This document shows, one piece after another, positions 34,194 through 44,315 of a stretch of DNA of 56,786 nucleotides. The position numbers and the translations under genes were made by a program. The notes beneath the pieces were generated by a model. It saw only the letters and a list, made by a program, of their open reading frames with translations, made no database searches and was not told the origin of the DNA. Numbering within the stretch: the stretch's first letter is position 1; each line of letters begins with the position of its first letter. Origin of the DNA: Rhizobiaceae bacterium (lineage in GTDB: Bacteria; Pseudomonadota; Alphaproteobacteria; Rhizobiales; Rhizobiaceae); assembly GCA_019635715.1 (NCBI GenBank), contig JAHBYY010000023.1:1-56786 (forward strand), in the 5' to 3' direction.

Positions 34194-35213
34194 ATGTCTG
34201 CCCACACCGCCGCAATGAGCGAACACGAATATCGCGAGGCGAAGTTCTTCCAGACCTTCGGCTCGGTGCCGAGCCCGGCCTTCCACGATCCGGAGGAGCA
34301 GACCCGCGTCTGGGGTCGCCCCTGGGGCTGCACCAACGACGTCGGCAAGCTGCGCGCCGTGCTGATGCATCGGCCGGGCGAGGAGATCAACGTCGTCGAC
34401 CCGAGCAAGCCCATGCCGGAGATCGGCGGCTTCGGCGATCCCGCCAAGGGCTGGTACTTCATGGGCAAGACGCCGCCGGACCTCGCCGCCATGCAGGCCG
34501 CGCACGACGCCTTCACCAAGCTGCTGCGCTCCGAGGGCGTCGACGTCGTCCTCACCGAGAAGGCGGCGCCGGGCGCGCTCAAGTCGACCTTCTGCCGCGA
34601 CAGCGTCATCGGCGTGAAGGGCGGCGCGATCGTCACCCGCCTGGCACGCCGCGCCCGCCGCGGCGAGGAGCTGATGGTGACCCAGGCGCTGGCCAGGGCC
34701 GGCTGCCCGATCCTCGGCACGCTGCATGGCGAGGCGGTGTTCGAGGGCGGCGGCTTTGCCCTGATCGACGAGAAGACCGCCGTCTGCTCGCTCTCGGTGG
34801 CCTGCAACGAGGAAGGCTGCACCCAGGTGGAGCGCATCCTCAACGGCCTCGGGATCGATCTCATCAAGGTGCCGATGCCGGGCTACCGCATCCACATCGA
34901 CGGGTCGTTCATGATGATCGACCACGAGACGGCGATCATCAACATCAACGAGCTGCCCTATTTCTTCATCGACTATCTGAACAAGCGCGGCATGAAGCTG
35001 ATCGAGCTGCCGCCGGAGGACAACGCCTTCTCGCTGAACTGCCTGGCGATCGCGCCCGGCCGCGTCGTCATGCATTCGACCCGCACGCCGCGCCTGGCGG
35101 AGCGCCTCGACAAGGCCGGCATCACCATCTTGACGCTGGACTATGAATGCATCGAACTGAACGGCGGCGGCATCCACTGCTCGACCGGGCCGCTCGCGCG
35201 GGATCCAAGCTGA
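34194..35213 (+). CDS. Pentein-fold guanidine-modifying enzyme (arginine deiminase/DDAH/amidinotransferase superfamily)
   Basis: This encodes a 339-residue protein with the catalytic set of the superfamily. The nucleophile is Cys329 (NGGGIHCSTGP) and the histidine is His234 (GYRIHIDG). An acidic residue lies at Glu184 (VFEGGG), and Asp136 is in FCRDS. Such enzymes hydrolyse or transfer groups from guanidino compounds such as arginine, methylarginines or agmatine-like molecules. It lies between the permeases and the ATPase of the same transporter, so its substrate is probably the imported solute. The exact reaction cannot be assigned. Confidence 0.82.
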   Translation: MSAHTAAMSEHEYREAKFFQTFGSVPSPAFHDPEEQTRVWGRPWGCTNDVGKLRAVLMHRPGEEINVVDPSKPMPEIGGFGDPAKGWYFMGKTPPDLAAMQAAHDAFTKLLRSEGVDVVLTEKAAPGALKSTFCRDSVIGVKGGAIVTRLARRARRGEELMVTQALARAGCPILGTLHGEAVFEGGGFALIDEKTAVCSLSVACNEEGCTQVERILNGLGIDLIKVPMPGYRIHIDGSFMMIDHETAIININELPYFFIDYLNKRGMKLIELPPEDNAFSLNCLAIAPGRVVMHSTRTPRLAERLDKAGITILTLDYECIELNGGGIHCSTGPLARDPS

Positions 35214-35228
35214 ACGGACGTTGACCTG

Positions 35229-36287
35229 ATGGCCTTCCTCGACATCCGCAACCTTCGGAAAACCTACGGCTCGGCGGTCGCGCTCGAAGGCGTCGACCTG
35301 TCGATCGAGGAGGGGGAGTTCGTCACCCTGCTCGGCCCCTCGGGGTCGGGCAAGACGACCCTGCTGATGTCGATCGCCGGCTTCACCAGGCCGGATTCCG
35401 GCACGATCCTGCTCGACGGCGCGGACATCACCCGCGTCGACCCGGAGGATCGGGATTTCGGCCTGGTGTTCCAGGGCTATGCGCTGTTTCCGCACCTGAC
35501 CGTGGCGGACAACATCGCCTTCCCGCTGCGCGTCCGCAAATGGGACCGGGCGCGCATCGCCGCCCGGGTCGGGGAGGTGCTGAAGCTGGTCGGCCTCGAC
35601 CAGTTGGCGGCGCGCAAGCCGCGCGAGCTTTCGGGCGGCCAGCAGCAGCGCGTGGCGATCGGCCGGGCGCTGGCCTTCGGCCCCAAAATCCTGCTGCTCG
35701 ACGAACCGCTCTCCGCGCTCGACCGCAAATTGCGCGACGCGATGCAGCGCGAGCTGAAGCGGCTGCACCAGGAGACCGGCGTCACCTTCGTCTTCGTCAC
35801 CCACGACCAGGAGGAGGCCTACGCCATGTCGGACCGCATCGCGGTCTTCCAGAGCGGCAACATCGTGCAGGTCGGCAGTCCGCGCGACATCTACAGGGCG
35901 CCCGGGTCGCGTTTCGTCGCCGGCTTCCTCGGCGGCAACAACATCGTCTCGGCCAAGGCGGGTCCGGGCGAGCTCGATCTGTTCGGCGTCCGCCTGCCCA
36001 TGCCGGCGGCCTATGAGGCGGCGCGGCACGGCAGCGGCGCGATCACCGTCTGGGTGCGTCCGGAGGACATCACGCTCGGCGAAGCCGCGCCGGGCGCCGT
36101 CACCGTCCCCGTCACCGTCGCCGACGTGTCCTTCGTCGGCACTTCCGAGCGCGTCACCGTCGCGACCGCGGACGGGCAGGAACTCACCGTCCTCGCGCCG
36201 TCGGCGAGCGCCCGCGACCTTGCTCCCGGCGCGGCGACGACCGTCGGCTTTTCACCCGCCAGCATCGGCTTCCTGGCGCGCGAATAG
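35229..36287 (+). CDS. Polyamine-type ABC transporter ATP-binding protein (PotA-like)
   Basis: This encodes a 352-residue ATPase. Walker A is GPSGSGKTT (36-44), the signature LSGGQQQR is near residue 137, and Walker [12 protein letters not shown] and the switch [11 protein letters not shown] follow. A C-terminal TOBE domain (about 280-350) contains [10 protein letters not shown]. It energises the PotBC-like permeases. It is placed after the pentein gene, an order that ties that enzyme to transport. Confidence 0.92.
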   Translation: MAFLDIRNLRKTYGSAVALEGVDLSIEEGEFVTLLGPSGSGKTTLLMSIAGFTRPDSGTILLDGADITRVDPEDRDFGLVFQGYALFPHLTVADNIAFPLRVRKWDRARIAARVGEVLKLVGLDQLAARKPRELSGGQQQRVAIGRALAFGPKILLLDEPLSALDRKLRDAMQRELKRLHQETGVTFVFVTHDQEEAYAMSDRIAVFQSGNIVQVGSPRDIYRAPGSRFVAGFLGGNNIVSAKAGPGELDLFGVRLPMPAAYEAARHGSGAITVWVRPEDITLGEAAPGAVTVPVTVADVSFVGTSERVTVATADGQELTVLAPSASARDLAPGAATTVGFSPASIGFLARE

Positions 36288-36352
36288 AGCGCGCCCACAA
36301 CACGGGCGGTCCGCGGCCAGCGCCGCCGCCCTTTCACAGGATGAGGAAAATC

Positions 36353-37714
36353 ATGAACGTTACCCTGCGCACCGTCGACATCCCGGATTTCGGCCTGCCC
36401 GTCGAGCGACCGGCGATACCGGCTGCAACCTATGAGGCGCGGTGCGCCGCCGCGCTGAAGCGCTCGGGCGCCGATTGGCTCGCCGTCTATGCCGACCGCG
36501 AACATGCCGCCAACATCGCCTTCCTGACCGGCTTCGAGCCGCGCTTCGAGGAGGCGGTGCTGCTGCTCGGCAGGGGGGGGACGCGCATCGTCGTCACCGG
36601 CAACGAGAACATCGGCTACACGCCGATCGCCGGCCTCCCGGGCATCGTCACCCTGCTGGCGCAGTCGCTCGGCCTGATGGCGCAGGACCGCACCCAGAAG
36701 CCCGACCTGGTGGCCGTGCTGCGCGAGGCGGGTCTGAAGTCCGGCGACACGATCGGCCTCGTCGGCTGGAAATATCTGGAAAAGGAAGAATGGAGCGGCG
36801 AGCGTCCCACCTTCCTCGTGCCGGCCTATATCGTCGACGCGCTCGCCGCCGTGGCCGGGCGCGACAACATCGCCGAGGCGACCCGCATCCTGATGCACCC
36901 GACCGACGGCCTGCGCGCCGTGGTCGACGTCGACCAGATCGCCGAGGCGGAATGGGGCGCGTCGCGCTCCTCGATGGCGGTGTGGCGCATCATCAGCGGC
37001 TACACGCTGGGCGACAACGAGCTGATGGCGGCGTCGCGCATGGGCTATTGCGGCGAGCCGATGAATTGCCACCCGATGTTCGCCACCAACGACAGGAGCG
37101 GTCCGGTGATCGGCCTGCGCAGCCCGACCGCGCGGGTTCCCAGACTGGGCGAAGGTGTGACGACGGCGGTCGGCTACTGGGGCGGGCTGACGGCGCGCGG
37201 CGGCATGATCGCGGACACAGACGATGCGTTTCTGGAGGTGGCAAAGGGCTATTTCCGCGGCCTGGTCGCCTGGTACGAGGCCGCCGGCATCGGCGCCGAG
37301 GGCGGCGCGATCCACGACGCGGTGATCTCGACGCTGGCGCGCGGAAAACTGCGGCCGGCGCTCAATCCCGGCCATCTGGTCGGACTGGACGAATGGGTGC
37401 ATTCGCCGATCCGCCCGGGCTCGACCGAGCGCATCGTTTCCGGCATGCCGTTCCAGGTCGACATCATCCCGGTGCCGATGCCGGACGGCGTGACGCTCAA
37501 CTGCGAGGATCCGGTGACCTTCGCCGATGCCAAGCTGCGCGCCGAGATCGCGGCCCGCCATCCCGAACTGGCGAAGCGCTTCGCGGCCCGCCGCCGCTTC
37601 GTCGCCGAGCAGATCGGCATCGAGGTGAAGGAAGACACATTGCTGCTCTCCGCCATCCCGCTCTGCCTGCCGCCGCTCTGGCTGGCGCGCGGCAAGGTTC
37701 TGGCGCGCGGCTGA
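36353..37714 (+). CDS. Peptidase M24/creatinase-like protein
   Basis: This encodes a 453-residue protein of the creatinase/Xaa-Pro dipeptidase fold: an N-terminal creatinase domain (about 1-190) and a pita-bread domain. GHLVGLDEW retains the conserved His. The two aspartates that normally hold metal (in GYxSDxTR-type context) are replaced in VGYWGGLTARGGMI. That points to a metal-free member such as creatinase, which cleaves guanidino C-N bonds, rather than a peptidase. The ATG at 36353 has GATGAGGA upstream; ATG 36341 is possible. Confidence 0.75.
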   Translation: MNVTLRTVDIPDFGLPVERPAIPAATYEARCAAALKRSGADWLAVYADREHAANIAFLTGFEPRFEEAVLLLGRGGTRIVVTGNENIGYTPIAGLPGIVTLLAQSLGLMAQDRTQKPDLVAVLREAGLKSGDTIGLVGWKYLEKEEWSGERPTFLVPAYIVDALAAVAGRDNIAEATRILMHPTDGLRAVVDVDQIAEAEWGASRSSMAVWRIISGYTLGDNELMAASRMGYCGEPMNCHPMFATNDRSGPVIGLRSPTARVPRLGEGVTTAVGYWGGLTARGGMIADTDDAFLEVAKGYFRGLVAWYEAAGIGAEGGAIHDAVISTLARGKLRPALNPGHLVGLDEWVHSPIRPGSTERIVSGMPFQVDIIPVPMPDGVTLNCEDPVTFADAKLRAEIAARHPELAKRFAARRRFVAEQIGIEVKEDTLLLSAIPLCLPPLWLARGKVLARG

Positions 37715-37735
37715 CCCCGAGATCTCAGGAGGACG

Positions 37736-38506
37736 ATGATGAAGAAACGCAAAGTACTGCTGGCCGGCGAATCCTGGATGTCGAACGCCACCCATCTCAA
37801 GGGCTTCGACCAGTTCGCCAGCATCACCTACCATACCGGCGCCGACGCGCTGATCGACGAATTGCGCAAGGGCCCCTACGACGTCACCTTCATGCCCTCG
37901 CACGAGGCGCAGCGCGTCTTCCCGCAGTCGGTGGAGGCGCTTTCGGCCTATGACGCCGTCATCCTCTCGGACATCGGCGCCAATACGCTGCTGCTGCATC
38001 CCGACACCTGGATCCAGTCGAAGCCGACGCCCAACCGGTTGAAGGCGATCCGCGACTATGTGCTCGGCGGCGGCGGCCTGCTGATGTTCGGCGGCTACTA
38101 CAGTTTCCAGGGCATCAATGGCGGCGCCCGCTACCGCAAGACCGCGGTGGAGGATGTCCTGCCCGTCACCTGCGAGCCGGTCGACGACCGCGTCGAAGTG
38201 CCGGAGGGTTATGTGCCGGCGGTGGCGAAGGGGGCATCCCATCCGATCCTCGCCGGCCTGGGCACCGACTGGCCGCTGCTGCTCGGCTTCAACGAGGTGA
38301 AGGTGAAGCCCGGCGCCGAGGTGCTGGCGACCGTCGGGTCCGACTATGGCGACCTGCCGCTGCTGGTCGCCGGGGAATACGGCAAGGGCCGCTCCGTCGC
38401 CTGGACCTCGGACGTCGGCCCGCACTGGCTGCCCGGCGAATTCATCGCCTGGCAGGGCTACGGCAAGCTGTTCGGCCAGATGATCGACTGGGCCGCCGGC
38501 GCCTGA
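37736..38506 (+). CDS. GATase1-like/ThuA-like protein of unknown function
   Basis: This encodes a 256-residue class I glutamine-amidotransferase-fold protein. It contains YDAVILSDIGANTLLL, YVLGGGGLLMFGGYYSFQGI and a C-terminal RSVAWTSDVGPHW. No nucleophilic Cys lies at the elbow position, so classical glutaminase activity is unlikely; it may be a hydrolase or binding protein. It is the last gene of the LacI-PotDBC-pentein-PotA-M24 operon, 21 bp after the M24 gene. Similar proteins often sit beside sugar or amine ABC systems. The function is unassigned. Confidence 0.7.
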   Translation: MMKKRKVLLAGESWMSNATHLKGFDQFASITYHTGADALIDELRKGPYDVTFMPSHEAQRVFPQSVEALSAYDAVILSDIGANTLLLHPDTWIQSKPTPNRLKAIRDYVLGGGGLLMFGGYYSFQGINGGARYRKTAVEDVLPVTCEPVDDRVEVPEGYVPAVAKGASHPILAGLGTDWPLLLGFNEVKVKPGAEVLATVGSDYGDLPLLVAGEYGKGRSVAWTSDVGPHWLPGEFIAWQGYGKLFGQMIDWAAGA

Positions 38507-38530
38507 CGCGGCCGGACGTGCCGGCTCCGC

Positions 38531-41500
38531 TCAAGGGGCCGGCAGGTCTTCGATCGGGACGCCTTCGGCGGGATCCTTGGCAGGCCGCGGCAGCGGGAAC
38601 AGCCGGCGCAGCGCCACATAGAACACCGGCGTCAGGAACAGCCCGAACAGGGTGACGCCGAGCATGCCGGAGAACACCGCCGTACCCAGCGACTGCCGCA
38701 TTTCGGCGCCCGGGCCTGTCGCAATCATCAGCGGCACGACGCCGAGGATGAAGGCGAAGGCGGTCATCAGGATCGGCCGGAGCCTCAGCCGGGCGGCTTC
38801 CACCGCCGCCTCGACCGGCCCCGCGCCCTCATCCTGGCCCTGCTTGGCGAACTCGACGATCAGGATGGCGTTTTTCGCCGCCAGGCCGACGAGCACGATC
38901 AGGCCGATCTGCACCAGGATGTTGTTGTCGAGCCCCCTGAACGCCACGCCGAGCATGGCCGCCAGAATGCTCAAGGGGACGATCAGCACGATGGCGAACG
39001 GCATGATCCAGCTTTCATACTGGGCCGCGAGCGCCAGGAAGACGAACAGCACGGACAGGCCGAAGATGAAGATCGCCGTGTTGCCGGTCTGCTTTTCCTG
39101 GAAGGCGAGTTCGGTCCATTCGAATGCCGTGCCTTGCGGCAGGTTCTCGGCGGCCACCTTCTCCATCAGGTCGAGCGCCGTGCCGCTCGACACGCCCGGC
39201 GCGGCATTGCCCTGCAGCGGCACCGACACATACATGTTGTAGCGCTGCACGAGCGACGGGCCGGTGACGTCGCGGATCTCCACCAGCGTGCCGAGCGGCA
39301 CCAGCGCGCCGGCCGCCGAACGCACCTTCAGCTTCAGTATGTCGTCGCGCTCCAGCCGGAACGCCTGGTCGGCCTGGGCCCGCACCTGGTAGACGCGGCC
39401 GAAGGCGTTGAAGTCGTTGACATAGGCGGTGCCGAGATTGATCGACAGCGTGTCGAAGATGTTGGTGATCGGCACGTTGAGCATGCGCGCCTTGTCGCGG
39501 TCGATCTCCAGGAAATATTGCGGGCTCGACGCCGAGAAGGTGGTGAAGACGCCGGTCAGCCCGGGTGTCTGGTTGGCCACCGCGGCGATCTGATAGGCAA
39601 GCCCCAGGATCGGCCGCATGTCGGCGCTGTTGCGCTCCTGCAGCATCATCTTGAAGCCGCCGGAATTGCCGAGGCCGCGCACCGGCGGAGGCGGCAGGGC
39701 GATGATGAACGCCTCCTGGATGCTCTGCAGGCTGCCGTAGAGCTGACCGACGACCTTGCCCGCCGACTGCCCGTGTTCCAGCCGCTCCTCGAAGCTCTTG
39801 AACGTCGCGAAGATCACGCCGGCATTGCTGGCATTGGTGAAGGTTGCGCCGGAAAAGCCGGAGAAAGCCACGGCATTGGCAATGCCCGGCGTGCCGAGGA
39901 TGATCTCGGAGGCCTGTCGCACGACGGCGTCGGTACGGCCGAGCGACGCGCCCTCCGGCAACTGCACCACCACGATCGCATAGCCCTGGTCCATGTCCGG
40001 GATGAAGCCGGTCGGCACGGTCTGCAGCATGTGCCATGTCGCGTAGATCAGCCCGGCAAAGACGGCGAGCATGACGAGCAGCATCGTCGTCGTGCCGACC
40101 ATCAGGCGGATGAGGAAGGCATAGCCGTTCGCCAGCGCGTCGAAGGCGCCGTTGAAGCCGTTGGCCAGCATGCGGCCGAAGCGTGCCAGGAAAAAGCTCG
40201 AATGCTGGGTGCTGTGCGGCTTGAAGAGCACGCCGGCCAGCGCCGGCGACAGCGTCAGCGAGTTGAAGGCCGAGATCGCCGTCGACACCGCGATGGTGAT
40301 CGCGAACTGCAGGTAGAACTGGCCGGATATCCCCGGAATGAATGCCGTCGGCACGAACACGGCGATCAGCACCAGCGCGATGGACAGCACCGCGGAGCCG
40401 ACCTCGTCCATGGTGCGATGCGCCGCCGCCTTGGGCGCGAGCCCCAGGGCGATGTTGCGCTCGACATTTTCGACGACGACGATCGCATCGTCGACCACGA
40501 TGCCGACCGCCAGGACGAGCCCGAACAGCGTCAGCATGTTGAGCGAGAAGTCGAACGCCAGCAGCACCGCCAGCGTACCGATCAGCGATACCGGGATCGC
40601 GACGATCGGAACGAGCGCCATGCGCCAGGATTGCAGGAAGACGATGATGACGATGATGACCAGCACGATCGCCTCGACGATCGTCACATAGACTTCATTG
40701 ATCGACTCGGCGATGAACTCGGTCGGATTGTAGATGATGTCGTAGGTCAGACCCTGCGGAAAGTCGGCCGAGAGCCGCTTGACGGTCGTCTGGATCTCTT
40801 CCGCCGCGCCGAGCGCGTTGGTGCCGGGCCGCTGGAAGATGCCGAGCGCCACCGCCGGCTTGCCGTTGAGGTAGGAATTGGTGACGTAGTCCCTGGCGCC
40901 GAGCTCGATGCGGGCGACGTCCTGGAGCGAAATCAGCCGGCCGTCCTCGGTCGACTTGACGATGACGTAGCGGAAGTCGCGCGCGTCTTCGAAGCGGCCC
41001 TGCGTCGTCACCGTGTACTGGAAGGCGGTGCCGTCGTTGACCGGCGGCGCGCCGATCGAGCCGCCGGAAACCTGAACGTTCTGCTCGCGCAGCGCGCCGA
41101 CCACGTCGCTGGCGGTCATGCCGTAGGCCGAGAGCTTTTCCGGATCGAGCCAGATGCGCAGCGAGTATTCGCGCTCGCCGAAGATGATCACGTCCCCGAC
41201 GCCGTCGAGCCGCAGCAGCACGTCGCGCACCCGTGATCGGGCGAAGTTCGAGACATAGAGCTGGTCGTAGGTGTCGTCGGGCGACAGCAGGTGCACGACC
41301 ATCATCAGGTCGGGCGAGCTTTTCGCGGTGGTGATGCCGAGGCGGCGCACCTCCTCCGGCAGTCTGGCCTCGGCGATCGAGACGCGGTTCTGCACCAGCA
41401 CCTGCGCCTGATCGAGATCGGTGCCGAGCCGGAAGGTGATGGTCAGCGACATCGACCCGGAGCCGGTCGAATAGGAGGACATGTAGAGCATGTCCTCGAC

Positions 41501-41719
41501 GCCGTTGATCTCCTGCTCCAGCGGGGTGGCAACCGTGGCGGCGATCGTCTCGGCGTCGGCGCCGGGATAGGTGGCGCGCACCACGATGGTCGGCGGGGCG
41601 ATTTCCGGATACTGCGCCACCGCAAGCTGCGTGTAGGCGATGCCGCCGACGATCAGCAGCACGATCGACAGCACCGATGCGAAGATCGGCCGGTTGACGA
41701 AGAAATGCGCGAAATTCAT
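38531..41719 (-). CDS. RND multidrug efflux transporter (HAE1, AcrB/MexB type)
   Basis: This encodes a 1062-residue inner-membrane proton/drug antiporter. The N-terminus MNFAHFFVNRPIFASVLSIV and the membrane-embedded proton-relay Asp pair in GIVVDDAIVVVENV (near residues 407-408) are standard. Two large periplasmic loops and 12 helices fit the length. It overlaps the adaptor gene by 4 bp. No TolC-type outer membrane gene or local regulator is present, so it may use a TolC encoded elsewhere. Confidence 0.95.
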   Translation of the reverse strand: MNFAHFFVNRPIFASVLSIVLLIVGGIAYTQLAVAQYPEIAPPTIVVRATYPGADAETIAATVATPLEQEINGVEDMLYMSSYSTGSGSMSLTITFRLGTDLDQAQVLVQNRVSIAEARLPEEVRRLGITTAKSSPDLMMVVHLLSPDDTYDQLYVSNFARSRVRDVLLRLDGVGDVIIFGEREYSLRIWLDPEKLSAYGMTASDVVGALREQNVQVSGGSIGAPPVNDGTAFQYTVTTQGRFEDARDFRYVIVKSTEDGRLISLQDVARIELGARDYVTNSYLNGKPAVALGIFQRPGTNALGAAEEIQTTVKRLSADFPQGLTYDIIYNPTEFIAESINEVYVTIVEAIVLVIIVIIVFLQSWRMALVPIVAIPVSLIGTLAVLLAFDFSLNMLTLFGLVLAVGIVVDDAIVVVENVERNIALGLAPKAAAHRTMDEVGSAVLSIALVLIAVFVPTAFIPGISGQFYLQFAITIAVSTAISAFNSLTLSPALAGVLFKPHSTQHSSFFLARFGRMLANGFNGAFDALANGYAFLIRLMVGTTTMLLVMLAVFAGLIYATWHMLQTVPTGFIPDMDQGYAIVVVQLPEGASLGRTDAVVRQASEIILGTPGIANAVAFSGFSGATFTNASNAGVIFATFKSFEERLEHGQSAGKVVGQLYGSLQSIQEAFIIALPPPPVRGLGNSGGFKMMLQERNSADMRPILGLAYQIAAVANQTPGLTGVFTTFSASSPQYFLEIDRDKARMLNVPITNIFDTLSINLGTAYVNDFNAFGRVYQVRAQADQAFRLERDDILKLKVRSAAGALVPLGTLVEIRDVTGPSLVQRYNMYVSVPLQGNAAPGVSSGTALDLMEKVAAENLPQGTAFEWTELAFQEKQTGNTAIFIFGLSVLFVFLALAAQYESWIMPFAIVLIVPLSILAAMLGVAFRGLDNNILVQIGLIVLVGLAAKNAILIVEFAKQGQDEGAGPVEAAVEAARLRLRPILMTAFAFILGVVPLMIATGPGAEMRQSLGTAVFSGMLGVTLFGLFLTPVFYVALRRLFPLPRPAKDPAEGVPIEDLPAP

Positions 41720-42900
41720 TGCGGCTGTCCTTCACCCGCGGCCTTCGGCGGCAGGGTGATCAATTCCGGCGTGACGGTGACGCCGGGCCGCACCCGCATC
41801 AGCCCGTTGACGACGACCGTTTCATCGCCGGTCAGGCCCTCGCGGATGACACGGTAGCCATCGATGCGCGGACCGGTGCGGACCGGCAGCATGGAAACCT
41901 TGCCCGCCTCGTCGACGGCATAGACGATGCGGCGGTTCTGGTCGGCGCCGATCGCCTCGTCGGGCAGCAGGACGGCCGGATGCGGCAGCGAGCCGGGGAC
42001 GTTGATGCGGCCGAACATGCCGGGTTGCAGCACGCCGTCCTTGTTGTCGAAGCGGGCGCGGGCCCGCATCGTCCCGGTCGCTTCGTCGAGCCTGTTCTCG
42101 GCGAAGTCGAGCTTGCCCTGGAAGGCCGCCTCCCGGCGGTCGGCGACGCGCACCGACACGTCGACGCCGCCGGCGCCTTCCTGCATGGTGCCGCCGCGGG
42201 TCCGCGCGTCGCGCGCATAGGCGAAATAGGACCGCTCGTCGATGTCGAAATAGAAGTCGATCGGATCGACGGCGACGATGGTCGTCAGCAGCGTCGAGTC
42301 GGATTGCACGAGATTGCCGGCCGCAACGAGGCGGCGGCCGATCCGTCCCGACAGCGGCGCCCTGATTTCGGTGAATTCGAGATTGAGGCTGGCGGTGCGC
42401 AGCGCCGCCTGCGCGCCCTGTTCCTGGGCCTGGGCCGACAGGAACTCGCGGCGCCGGTCATCCAGCACCGAGGCCGAGAGATTGCCCGATTTCGCCAGTT
42501 GCTCGGCGCGCTCGAGCTGCGTCTTCGAGAATGCCAGCAGGCTGCTCGCGACGTCGACCTGCGACTTGGCGCCGTCATAGGCCGCCTGGTAGGGCCGCCG
42601 GTCGATGGTGAACAGCAGGTCGCCCTTGTTGACCAGGACGCCGTCGCGGAAATGAACGGCTTCGAGATAGCCGCCCACCCGTGAGCGCAGTGAAACCTCG
42701 TCCACCGCGCTGAACCGGCCGACGAACTCGTCTTGCTCGACGATGTCCTTCACGACGGGTTTGGCGACGGTGACGGGCGCCGGGCCCTGCTGGGCCGTGG
42801 CGACGGCCGGGGCAAGGGCAGCGAGGATCAGCACCGATCCGAACGTCAGGCCCCTCAGCAGGTCGGGGCTACGGTTGAACAGACCGCCAGACACACCCAT
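41716..42900 (-). CDS. RND efflux membrane fusion protein (AcrA/MexA type)
   Basis: This encodes a 394-residue periplasmic adaptor with an N-terminal signal sequence (LTFGSVLILAALAPAVATA, cleavage near residue 36). Half-motifs of the lipoyl domain (VGGYLEAVHFRDGVLVNKGD; FTEIRAPLSGRIGRRLV) flank an alpha-hairpin, followed by a beta-barrel. The signal sequence lacks a lipobox Cys. It is the first gene of the pair; the ATG at 42900 follows GAGGGGGC. Confidence 0.93.
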   Translation of the reverse strand: MGVSGGLFNRSPDLLRGLTFGSVLILAALAPAVATAQQGPAPVTVAKPVVKDIVEQDEFVGRFSAVDEVSLRSRVGGYLEAVHFRDGVLVNKGDLLFTIDRRPYQAAYDGAKSQVDVASSLLAFSKTQLERAEQLAKSGNLSASVLDDRRREFLSAQAQEQGAQAALRTASLNLEFTEIRAPLSGRIGRRLVAAGNLVQSDSTLLTTIVAVDPIDFYFDIDERSYFAYARDARTRGGTMQEGAGGVDVSVRVADRREAAFQGKLDFAENRLDEATGTMRARARFDNKDGVLQPGMFGRINVPGSLPHPAVLLPDEAIGADQNRRIVYAVDEAGKVSMLPVRTGPRIDGYRVIREGLTGDETVVVNGLMRVRPGVTVTPELITLPPKAAGEGQPQ

Positions 42901-43119
42901 GAACGCCCCCTCGGCCTCAGATGATCATCAGTGCGCCCCAAGCTGGCACAGCCCATTGGGGATCGCAACCGGCTGGGGAAATGGTGGCGGCGTCGATGCA
43001 TTGCAATAGCGCCGGAAATCGCCGGCAAAAACCGGTCGAAATCGTCCGTGCGACGGGCCGGATCTGGAAAATCCCGGTCGCACAACCGCTACTTTGGGAT
43101 AACTTTACCCGTGCATCGA

Positions 43120-43131
43120 GGTAGCGCTACC
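43120..43131 (+). promoter_or_regulatory. LacI-family operator candidate GGTAGCGCTACC
   Basis: This perfect 12-bp palindrome, of the form used by several rhizobial sugar LacI-family repressors, lies 88 bp before the ABC ATPase gene. No LacI gene lies beside the operon, so the regulator would be encoded elsewhere. The rest of the 319-bp divergent gap (42901-43219) shows nothing else certain. Confidence 0.6.
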
Positions 43132-43219
43132 ATCCCGTTTGGCGCCCGTGGGAGGAACCTTCGGTCGGCGCGGATCGCTCGTCGGCGGGTTTGCGACGGG
43201 CGCAGGACCGGGAGGACGC

Positions 43220-44287
<1,068 letters not shown>

Positions 44288-44315
44288 CCAACAGCAATCG
44301 AACGGGAGGAAGACG

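Noticed and set aside
36011-38425. 804-codon open frame on the minus strand
   Set aside because: Covers the antisense of three clear genes (PotA end, M24, GATase-like); composition typical of an artefact.
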